From positions 7,159,001 through 7,223,000 of the forward strand of contig OW799234.1 in assembly GCA_941918925.1 (NCBI GenBank): a stretch of DNA of 64,000 nucleotides, in the 5' to 3' direction. Made by a program: the position numbers and the translations under genes. The DNA comes from Phyto melanocephala. Lineage: Eukaryota; Arthropoda; Insecta; Diptera; Rhinophoridae. Positions 43,701 through 64,000 of the stretch are shown here, piece after piece (the stretch's first letter is position 1; every line of letters starts with the position of its first letter). A model generated the notes under the pieces. It ran no database searches and was not told where the DNA came from. It saw only the letters and a program-made list of their open reading frames with translations.

Positions 43701-44583
43701 AGACGCCCAGGCAAGATTTTTACGTCAAATTTTATTGGCCGGCATGGGCGACAGGGTAGCTCGCAAAGTTTGTCTCAACGAAATAAGTGATAAAGAAGAA
43801 AAAAGAAGACTAAAATATGCCTACAATTGTTTGGATATGGAAGAGCCGGTATTTATGCACTCTTCATCCGTTTTAAAACAAAAACTTCCTGAATGGGTTA
43901 TTTACCAAGAAGCGTATGAAATTCAAAATGGTGATTCTACTAAAATGTTTATAAGAGGCATTACGGACATAGAGCCGGAATGGTTACTAATCTATGTGCC
44001 GTTACTCTGCAATATCAGAGCTATTAAAGAGGAGCCTTTGCCCAAATACAAACCTGTAGATGGAAAGGTTTACTGCTTTGTGGATGCCACCTTTGGTAAG
44101 GCTGGCTGGGAACTACCTTTAACCGAAATTGAAATGCCAATGGAAGAAAAGGCCTTCTGGTAAGAGTTTTTGTAAACAATAATTGTATTTAATTATGCTA
44201 TGGTTTATATTTTTTCAGTTATTTTGCCATGTTTGTTTTGGATGGTCAAGTTTGTCCACAACTTTTGCCATTTAAAGCAAAATTAAAATCTACACCATCT
44301 TCACTAACCAAAAGCTGGTCCAATTTAAATGAGAATATAGTAAAGTTCAAGCGCTGCTTTATGACTAAACGTTTAAATAACCGTGAGAAGTTATTGAAAG
44401 AATGGCACAAAAATTCCAATTGTAAGTTAAATGTGAAGTTTGTATAAGTTCAAGAGTTTCTTTTCAACATTATGGTTTCCGTTCCCTATCATTGCAGTTC
44501 TTTTGGAGGAATACCACAATATGTTGTATGATGTTACCTTAGCAGAATTAACCAGCATTTGGCCCCCTACCAAATTAGAATAA
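40708..44583 (+). CDS. kz: Kurz, DEAH-box RNA helicase (DHX37/Dhr1 orthologue)
   Basis: Five exons: 40708-40782, 40843-41034, 41092-44159, 44219-44421 and 44498-44583, with introns of 57-76 bp and consistent phases, give 1207 residues, close to the fly protein as I recall it. Motif I GETGSGKT is near residue 295, DEAH 392-395, SAT 429-431 and QRAGRAGR about 712-719. A long acidic insert, with EEDDNPN-like text, splits the two RecA lobes, as in DHX37. The N terminus is basic (MGKKVYNAKARQ). A helicase-associated and OB-fold region follows (LGHIISRFPVAPRFGKML). The family acts in the nucleolus on the small-subunit processome, where yeast Dhr1 unwinds U3 snoRNA from pre-rRNA. All motifs are intact. 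AATAAA at 44602 lies 19 bp past the stop. Reading through the introns would add short incorrect segments. Confidence 0.93.
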
Positions 44584-44601
44584 TTTTTAAGTTAAAGTTA
44601 T

Positions 44602-44607
44602 AATAAA
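44602..44607 (+). terminator. Polyadenylation signal of kurz
   Basis: AATAAA occurs 19 bp after the TAA, and overlapping AATAAAA follows at once. It is the nearest canonical signal on the coding strand. Confidence 0.55.
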
Positions 44608-44704
44608 TAAAATTGTAATTTTATTAAAAAGTTTAACTTGAAAAATTATTTTTTTAAGGTATGTATGAAATAAATTGTGTGTATAAATTGCTTAAAAAAT
44701 ATCA

Positions 44705-44829
44705 GGGGCAAATTACGGCATTTGAACGTGTTCAAAATTTGAAAATTCTTATTAGAATCTCTATACCTAAAGCGAACTCGATCGTTCGAGTAATATTTCG
44801 ATCGTGATCGAATGCCGTAATTTGGCCCC
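44705..44829. mobile_element. Foldback MITE, copy 2
   Basis: GGGGCAAATTACGGCATTTGA and the inverted TCGAATGCCGTAATTTGGCC make nearly the whole 125 bp a hairpin with a CGATCGTTCGAG centre. It matches the copy at 24319-24450 along its length. Placed about 120 bp past the kurz stop codon, it may lie within or just after the transcript end. Confidence 0.75.
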
Positions 44830-44894
44830 AGATTCAGTAAAAGTAGGTACGTCTATGTAGGAAACTGGAACAAAGTAAAAGCTTTTTCAAAACA

Positions 44895-45140
44895 ATGTAT
44901 GTATCAATGAAATGGATTTTTTCCAATTTAAAGATTTCCAAACAACTTGAGTCTTTGCACACTCATGGAGTCCACGTGACAAAATATTTTTTGGTAAGAA
45001 AAGTGGGCAATGTCAAGCCCAATCAAAAACGATTTCTTTGTTCAGCCGATTTTAGTGTCGCGTCTATAAAAAGTAGAAATATTTTAGACAAAAAATGGAG
45101 TCTTGCTTTTGGTTTCATTTCGATACATACTAAAAAATAA
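44895..45140 (+). other. Unassigned 81-codon open frame after kurz
   Basis: The frame MYVSMKWIFSNLKISKQLES ends FISIHTKK. The codons look less biased to A/T runs than the surroundings, but there is no known domain, splice context or promoter. It could be a fragment of an old element beside the MITE. I leave it as an open frame only. Confidence 0.2.
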
Positions 45141-48100
45141 ATAATATCTAAAAGAATTAAAAAGTAATTTCTACTTTGTTTTTTAACGATAAGTCTAGCA
45201 ATTTATTATAATTAAATAATTACGTGATTTACAAAAAAATTAAAAGCTTAGGATACTATGCATTAAAATGTTCCCATTATTTTATATTATGTTTATTTAA
45301 TTATAAAAAAGTATTTATTTAATTAAAAAAAAAATATTTATTTTATTATTAAAAATATTTATTTTATTATTGTATAAATACTTTTTTATTTTATTAAAAA
45401 AAAATATTTTATTGAAAAAAATATTTTATTTAAAAAAATATTTTATTAAAAAAAATATTTTATTAAAAAAAATATATATTTATTTATATTATTATAAAAA
45501 ATATATATTTTATTATAAAAAATATATATTTTATTATAAAAAATATATATATTATTATAAAAAAAAATTTATAAATAAAAAATTTTTTATTTTATTATAA
45601 AAAATATTTATTTTGTTATGTACAACAAAATATTTATTTTTTATTGTATAAAAAAAATTTATATTATTATTGTATAAAAAAGTATTTATTTTATTAAAAA
45701 AATATTTATTTTATTTTATTAAAAAAAAATATTTTATTATAAAAATATATATATTTTATTATAAAAAAATATTTATTTCATACTTGATTAAAAAAATAAT
45801 TATTTTATTATAAAAAAAATATTTATTTAAAAAAATACTTATTTTATTATAAAAAAAATATTTATTTAAAAAAATATATATTTTTTTTATTATAATTTTT
45901 TTTTTATCAAAAAAATATTTATTTTATAAAAGAAATTATTTTTTTTTTAATAATTTTACTATAAAAAATATTTATTTTATAAAAAAAAAAATATTTATTT
46001 AAAAAAAATACTTATTTTATTATAAAAAAAAATTATTTTTTTTTTGTCAAAAAATATTTATTTTATTAAAAAAATATTTATTAAAAAAATATTTATTTAA
46101 AAAAATACTTTATCAAAAAATATTTATTTAAAAAAAAATACTTTATCAAAAAATATTTATTTTATTATAAAAATATCAAGAAAATATTTATTTTATGAAA
46201 GAAATTATTTTTTTCTTTTTGTTGTCTTTTTTTTTAAATAATATAATAAAATTATTGAATTTTTATTTTGTCGAACTTTTCTGTTTAAACTATTATTTAA
46301 ATTTATTATATTTATTTTATTAAAAAAAATATTTATTTTCTTATAAAAAAAATTTTTTTTTTTATAAAAAATATTTATTATAAAAAAAATATATATATTA
46401 AAAAAAATATTTGTTTTATAAAAAATTTATTACAGAAAAAAAATTATTTATATTTTTTTCTTTCTTTCTTTTAATCTAATTTATTTTGTAATAATTAATT
46501 AATTTATAATGAATTGCTAGACTTTATATTGCTGTAGAACGAACTCTTCATACTTAAAAATGTTTTATTACTTTTAAAATGTTTTGAATTTACCTCTACA
46601 AAATAATATGAAACCATTTTTTTATGTTAAGTAAGAATTTCTTTAATTAAATTTATAAATTATTATTTTTACACTCACATTTGTAAATTAGTTTAACCAC
46701 TAAGCCAGACAAAGCAGTCTAGGTCACTTCAGACCTTTTTAAGAAATATAGAGCGCCTTGTAATTCCTTTTTCCTCTTTCTTTATAAAAAAATGTTTTTT
46801 TTTTTTATATATATGTAGTATATAGATTTTTTTAATAATTTTTATTAACTCAATAATATTTTAATTATCTGTTTTCCGGTTTTTACATAGTTAGATATAG
46901 TATTATAATTTAATTTTACATTAATTGTTTAATTTTTTATGTAGTAATTATTTATATATATTTACAAAGCTAATATTGTTGATATAATAATATATATTTA
47001 GTTTGTTTTTCTTTGTATTTTTTTTTTCAATATTTAAATTTTTTAGGTTCTGCATATTATTTATAACATAGTAGATTAAAATTATTTTTTTTTTAAATAT
47101 TTATCAATTTGTAATTTATTTTTTCCTTTTTTTTAATAAACCTTTAGGATTTTAATATCATAATAATGAAATTTTAGTAGAGTTGTATTTATAAATGAAC
47201 TTAATTTTTTATAAAATTATTTTTTTCATAAAAAATTATGCACCAATATATATATATTTTTTTATTTTTTTTTTATTTTATTTTTTTTTATAATTGATAT
47301 GCCTTTTTAAGATTAAGAATATATAGAAATATTTAACAATATAAAAAATTTTTAATGTATACAAAATTTTATTTAATATAAAATAAAAAAAAGTAGCAAT
47401 GATTATTAAAAAAAATTTCTTTGGGTGTTTTTTTTTAACATAAATTAAAAATAAAACTTAACGCTAATATTTTTATTTATAGGAAGTTTGAAAGAGTATA
47501 TTTTAATTTTAAGAAGTTTACAGATTGGGTGTAGCTTTTAAAAAAAGAAGGAAATTTCATGACATTTTATATTTTATGTTTAACAGTTTGGTAATTTACT
47601 ATGTTTTTAATATGCTTTATGGTTAGTTTTAATTTTATCTATTTAATTTATTTTTATTTACTTTATAATATTGTTAAAAAATCAGTCTAATTTTGTAAGG
47701 CAACATGAGAGCTTTTTTATTTTTTTTTTTTTTTTTTCTTATTTTAACTATATATAAACTAAAAAAAACACATTTTTTAATATATATTATGCTTTTCTTT
47801 TTTTATTTTATTTTTTTTTGCTCTACAATTGGTATATTTTATTGTTAAAATAAAGACAAGATAAGGAGGTTTTTTATAACTTTTAATATTTTTTTTTTTT
47901 GAGGTTATGTTATTTTAATGAAGCGAATTTATTGAAAACCTATAAATTTAACTGTATGTAAAAAAATTACAGCTCATACCATTTAAAATAAAGGATTTAA
48001 TTCTGTTCTAGGTTTTGTTGTTCAATATTTAAATTGTTGCACTTCTTTGTAAAAAAAGTCAAGAAAAAAAATTAGAAAATGTATGTATATTTCAAAAATC

Positions 48101-50934
48101 TTATAAGAAGTATTCTATAATTTTACTTGTTTGTTTTTTTAGTTTTCTAATATTTTTTTTTTATTTTTCAATACCAAATAAGCCGACTTTATCTAAGTTT
48201 AACCGTATTTAAAAATGTAATTAAAAAAACTATTTATTTTAAATCATTTAACTTTTTTCATTTTTTTTTTTTTTTTAGTGTCCTAATATATGAATTTTTT
48301 TTTTTTTTTTCATTACTAAATAAGCCGACTTTATCTAAAATTAACAATATTTAAAAAAATTAAAAAAATATATATATTTATTTTATAATCTCTTATTATT
48401 TTTTTTTTTTTATTTGATAAAACTCAACAATTTTTATTTTTTTTTTACTTTATGCAGCATTTGATTTATGTTAAATACCAAAGAATATATTAATTGTTAT
48501 TTTATAATTAAGTAAAAAAAATATAAGAAGCAAAATAAAAACTTTTCTTTATTTTTAAAGTTGGAGTTTTGAACTTTAAACTTGTTTCAGACATAAAAAA
48601 ATATTTTTATTGTTTATTTTGTTATGTTACAATACTTAATTTTTAATTTATATTAAATACCAAAAAATATATTCTTAGGTATTCTATACTTAAGCTGAAA
48701 AAATTAGAAAGAGCAAAATAAAACTTGTTTTATTTTAAATTAAAAAAAATTAAATTAATACAAATTAATTTAAAAGTAATTGTTTTCAAAAAAAATATTA
48801 TGTATACGATTATTATTGATTATTGTGTATTTATTTTTTATTTTTTTTTTTTTTTTTGAGGTTATGAAACATTTATTTTTAAATATAAATAATAAAAATA
48901 TAAACGAAAAATATTAGCAATTAAAAAATTTATCTTCTGCTGTATTTTGAAAGAGTTTAAAATTTGTACATATACAAAAAAATTAATATAAAAAAAATAT
49001 AAAAAAATTATATAAAAAATAATTATTAGTTTAAAAGTGTTCTTAGTGTTAGGTTTAAAAGTTTGCTCCAAAGTATTTTTTTAATTAAAAAAAATATTTT
49101 TGGTTTTTAGTTTATTTTTTCTAATGATTATTTTTAATTAATTTAAACACTTTTTTAATATTTTTCGAAACTTTAAGAACAAAAAATAATTTTGTATATC
49201 TCTATTTTTTATTTGTTTTTTTTTAACACTTTGTTTATTTTTAAATAAAGTCGGTTTTATTTTTTTTTTTTTCATTAACCTATTCGAAACTAAGAATAAA
49301 AAAATAATTTTTTATGTCTATTTTTTATTTATTTTTTTTTATCATTTATTTTAAAACAAAATCGGCTTTAAATTAATAACAAATTTATGTTTTAAAACTT
49401 AAATGCAAAATGAAAATTATTATAAATTATTTTTCTTTATTTATTTGTTTTTATTAATTATTTTTTTTTTATTTGTTTTATTTATTTATTTTTTAAAATT
49501 TTTTATTTATTTATTTTATTTTTTTTTAATTTTTTATTTAACATTCTATTTATTATTAAATAAAATCGGCTTTATTTTAATAACAAATTTATGGGCTTAC
49601 TTTTAAACAAATTATTTGAAAACCTCTCTAAACTTAATTTTTTTTTATTTTATTAAATAATTTAAACATTTTTTAGGTTTGATTTTATCTATTATTAAAC
49701 AAAATCTCTCCATTTTTAAAACCAAATTTGTGAGCTTCCTTGTAGACGAAATACTTTAAAATCTAATGGATTATTAAAAGGTAATGAACATTTCTTAACT
49801 TAATTTTATAAAAAAAAAAAAAAGATAAAAAGCTTTTTGTCTTATTTTCTTAGATATTTTTTTTTTTAATTTAAAACAGGTTAAAATTTTTATTTAATAG
49901 GGAAAAAAAAAACAGCTCTGTGTTGAAACACATTTAAATTACACATTTTAATCAGACCCATAATTAAAAAAAAAAAATTATCAAAATGGAGTATTTGTAT
50001 TTTGTTTAACATTATTTTTAATATTAATTTAATTTTTTTTTTTTCTTTTATTGAATTTTAACATAGCTGGCTTATAAAGCAATTGTAAACAATATTGTTT
50101 TTTTTTTTTTTTTTTGTAATAACTAACAGTACATTTTTTAGTTTTAAGACATAGTTTCTAATACACATTAAATTCAAATAAACAAATAACCCTGTTTTTT
50201 AACGTTTCTTTTTATAAATAAATAATCATAATGTTTGTTTGAACAACCATAATTTGTTTAAAAATTATTTTTTTATCATATAACAAATACGTATTTACAG
50301 CATTGAGATTATAACAAATGAAACAAAATGTTGTAAAATTTAAAAAATAAAATAACATATTTAACCAAAGAAACTGAATTTTTTTTTTTAGTTTTTTTGA
50401 TTAGAAGGTTTTATTGAGTTTTGCCTTTTTCATTTTCCACTTTTTAGTTAAACACATTTCACAATTTTTAATCTTGTTAAATAATAACACTAATTTCTTT
50501 TACTGGAATGGAAACACTTTAGAATTAAAATTAAAACCAAACAATAAAGATTACAACAATACAAAAAGGTTTTTTTTTTTGAGGTTAGACTTAAATTTTT
50601 TATTGTAGAACTACTCTATGCAATGTTTACTCTACCAGTCTAGGTCAAAGTGGGAAAATAATTATTAAATAAAATATATTTTTTCTAAATGAAGATTTCT
50701 CATCCCTTTTCTTTTTTTTTTTTTTTTTTAGGTTATGTTAGTAAATAGATTTAGAATTAATTTCACTTAAGTTGTTGTTATTAACTTTTTCCCTATAGTA
50801 CGAAAATTTATAGATTGGTCGACCACATCTGTCTTATAAATATATTTCTTCCTATTGCTTGCAACGATCAAATTTTTGGGAGTTTTTATAGCAATTGGGC
50901 AATTATTATTATCAAATTTTAAATGTTAATTTTA
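45141..50934. repeat. Extreme AT-rich low-complexity region between convergent genes
   Basis: From about 45297 to 46470 the sequence is a degenerate array of TATTTATTTTATTATAAAAAAA units; from there to 50.7 kb it is T/A runs with few G or C. Families of similar phrases recur, for example AAATAAGCCGACTTTATCTAA at about 48176 and 48325 and AAATCGGCTTTA at about 49360 and 49563. These may be diverged copies of one repeat. Open frames are Lys/Tyr/Phe strings and not genes. It separates the 3' ends of kurz and pecanex, which point towards each other. Confidence 0.7.
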
Positions 50935-50940
50935 TTTATT
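50935..50940 (-). terminator. Polyadenylation signal of pecanex
   Basis: AATAAA on the minus strand, doubled as AATAAATAAA, lies about 25 bp past the TAA at 50965. Other A/T-rich signals further on are possible, so the real 3' end may be later. Confidence 0.4.
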
Positions 50941-50964
50941 TAAAATCGCATTTGGTTTAATCGT

Positions 50965-61861
<10,897 letters not shown>

Positions 61862-62898
61862 GGCTTACGCCCAGGCATGTCCAATGGGATTCAAATTAAC
61901 TAAACGTTTTCTTTTAGACTTTTTCCGTTTTTTATGTTTTAAATATTTTTAATAAACTTAGCTCCTTGTTACTAAATACCGTTAATTGGAATTAATTATA
62001 TTTTTTACACAAGACTTTCAAGGGAAAGGAGACTACTTTCTGTATATTTATTCTGTATATGTGTGCGGATATCTACATGAAATTTTTTCGCAACACTTAT
62101 TTTTTTAATATTTCCATTTGTATTTAATATAAAACTTTTCGGTAATTTCTTTGTTAATTATTCTTGCTTAGTAATCATTTTTATACCATTATCTTTTAAT
62201 AACTTTTATTTCTTTGATTTTTCAATAATTGTCTTGTTTTCTCATCGTCATTCTATTGAATTTCACTTTTTTTCTTTTCTTCTGCCATCATTAATCACTT
62301 TATATATTTTTAATTTTTCTAAAACTTTTTTACATATTTGTTGCTTTAAATCTAAAAGTTTATTACACATTTTGCTTGAGTTTATATATTTGCATTTAAT
62401 TAATTTTTCTTAATTATATCAAACGAAAAAAACTTCTATTAAGGTCGTTGAAATTTTTTCGCACTGTGAAAAAAAATCTTTTTCTTATTAGCTTTTGCTA
62501 TGTTTACATGTGTTTGACAATTGCATTTACAGTTTTTTTTTCAGTTCTTTTTGACAACTCACGTAGAAAATGACATTAACAAACAGGGTGTGGCAAAAAA
62601 AATTGAATAGTTTAGAAAAATACACTTTCCTAAAAAAATTCTTGTAAAATTTAATTTTTTAATTTCATTAATTAATAAATATATTAAAAAATAATAAGTA
62701 TTAATAAATTAATTAAAATGTGTTTAAGGCAATTAATTAAAATGTGTTTAAGACATAGTTTATAAATCTTTCGATTCCAAAGTTGCTCATAAACAATAAA
62801 CACCATGGAGAGTTTTAAGAGATGTCAACAAATTTGTAAAATTAAAATAACTGTGTCTAACAGAGTGTAATGTTTTTTCCGGAATAGATTTTAATTTG
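61862..62898. other. Upstream region of pecanex
   Basis: This holds the 5' leader (minus strand from 61862) and AT-rich flank, with a CATACATATGTATGTATA microsatellite instead inside intron 1 at 61389-61410. No promoter motif stands out. A short direct repeat AATTAATTAAAATGTGTTTAAG occurs twice at about 62708-62753. Confidence 0.4.
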
Positions 62899-63641
62899 TA
62901 TACCCTTCACACAGTGAAAAAGGGTATATATAGGTTTGTCATTCCGTGTGAAATTTCTACAATTTTCATTTCCGACCCCATAAAGAATATATTTTCTGAA
63001 AGCTTATGAATAGGGGAGTCGATTAAGCCCTGTCCGTCTGACCGTCTGTCCGTGTGTATGTTGAAATCAACTTTTTGAAGCCCCCCGACATAGGTTGGAC
63101 CCGGGTAAGGTATTAAAATATCAGAAATATTCGGGAGTAGATCGGTATTGAAAATCAGAAACATCGGTACATAAACAACTGAGATATGAGCAAAAACCCA
63201 CGACCACCTCGATTTTTTTTTCACAAAAACAACATTACAACAACAACATACATACATACAAACGTGTATACTGGTTAGAGAAAACGTGGCATCGAATCCC
63301 AACTAAGCCAAAAAAAATTTTTTTTAATTTTTTTAAAAATTTTTTTTAACTTTTTTTTTTATTTTTTATTTAATATATTATTTATATTTTTATTATTTTT
63401 TTTTAATTTTTTTTTTATTTTTTTTTTGTTTTATATATGTATATTATATATATAATAATTTTTTTTTTTAATTTTTTTTTAAATTTTTTTTTTTAAATTT
63501 TTTTTTTTTCGTTTTTTTAACATACATACGTGTACGTATTTCATATGGGATGAATGGTGATACAAGCAGCTGTTATTGCATGACTACACGTCGTGAAGGG
63601 TATATAAGATTCGGCATGGCCGAATATAGCACTCTTACTTG
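62899..63641 (+). mobile_element. DINE-1/INE-1-like element, second close copy
   Basis: It starts TATACCCTTCACACAGTG and ends ATTCGGCATGGCCGAAT then ATAGCACTCTTACTTG, almost base for base like the copy at 13035-13883, with the same TTTCCGACCCCATAAAG core and a shorter poly-T middle. Both copies follow a T or G and precede a T, in keeping with insertion between Ts without a target duplication, as in Helentron-type elements. The length is 743 bp against 849 bp, mostly from the poly-T part and a deleted GTCTGTCC unit. Confidence 0.8.
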
Positions 63642-64000
63642 TTTCAGTTTAAATTAGGCACACTGCATTATCTTATCCTGCATTACCCCGTATGATGGTA
63701 CATAGGTAATAAGGAAATGGTAATTTAAATTCATTTTTAAAATACGTGAAAAATTTATATATTAAATATTTTTAGATTATTTATTAATGACATTTTGTTT
63801 TATCTTATACATCGATAATATGAGAAAAAAAAACTTAAAAAAAAAACTATTAAAAAATTAAAAAAAAACAGTTATTTTCCATGTACCTTTTTCAATCAAA
63901 ATTTTTTTTATAGAAGAAAAATTTAACCGAAGTATTTTTTAATTAAAAATAAACATCCTCTGATGCATTTATTAAAAAAACACATGATATTTTAAAAAAG
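63642..64000. other. AT-rich end of window
   Basis: No gene or element was recognised. Confidence 0.4.

Noticed and set aside
45370..45600. Lys/Tyr/Ile-rich plus-strand frame
   Set aside because: It is low-complexity TTTATTATAAAAAA sequence read as protein, with no start context or domain.

Overview
This is a 64 kb window of an AT-rich higher-fly (Diptera, Brachycera) nuclear genome. Genes carry short introns with GT/AG ends, there are four recognisable DINE-1/INE-1-like repeats, several mariner, pogo-like and MULE relics, and two genes that read as orthologues of Drosophila kurz and pecanex. The repeat load and base composition suggest a calyptrate fly such as a blowfly or house-fly relative; the species cannot be fixed from the sequence. 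There are no bacterial or viral features.

Layout. Positions 1-5435 hold decayed DNA transposons and AT-rich filler, probably inside a long intron of a minus-strand gene whose signal-peptide exon lies at 5436-5498. Positions 9103-10854 (minus) hold a Thr-rich secreted protein gene whose first two small exons I rebuilt from splice sites. Positions 11484-15271 hold a MULE-type transposon broken by a pogo-like element, itself broken by a DINE-1-like element (three nested levels), followed by two small MITEs. Positions 16984-21133 (minus) hold a second secreted-protein gene; its 2.6 kb intron is a decayed tandem array saturated with the word TTCAGCT. Positions 21.8-36.4 kb are mainly transposon remains: four mariner relics of one family (one carrying a SINE), a short mariner inside a DINE-like repeat, a nearly complete DD37E mariner, and an internally deleted copy of an uncharacterised multicopy gene family. 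Positions 39226-40333 (plus) hold a His-rich secreted protein gene, and 40708-44583 (plus) hold kurz, a DEAH-box helicase of ribosome assembly. Positions 45.3-50.9 kb are extreme AT-rich low-complexity DNA between convergent genes. Positions 50965-61861 (minus) hold the complete ten-exon pecanex coding region, a giant multi-pass membrane protein. The window ends with another DINE-1-like copy.

The two conserved genes do housekeeping (ribosomal RNA processing) and Notch-related ER membrane work. The other four loci share a plan: a signal peptide made by a short first exon or exons (or the start of a long exon), low-complexity mature sequence, and a TATA-like box 150-420 bp upstream of the start. 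A word close to TTTCTTAAGTCTTTT recurs near three of them. I regard that shared plan, and the TTCAGCT array, as the least explained parts of the window. All gene models are read by eye from splice signals and reading phase; none was tested against transcripts.
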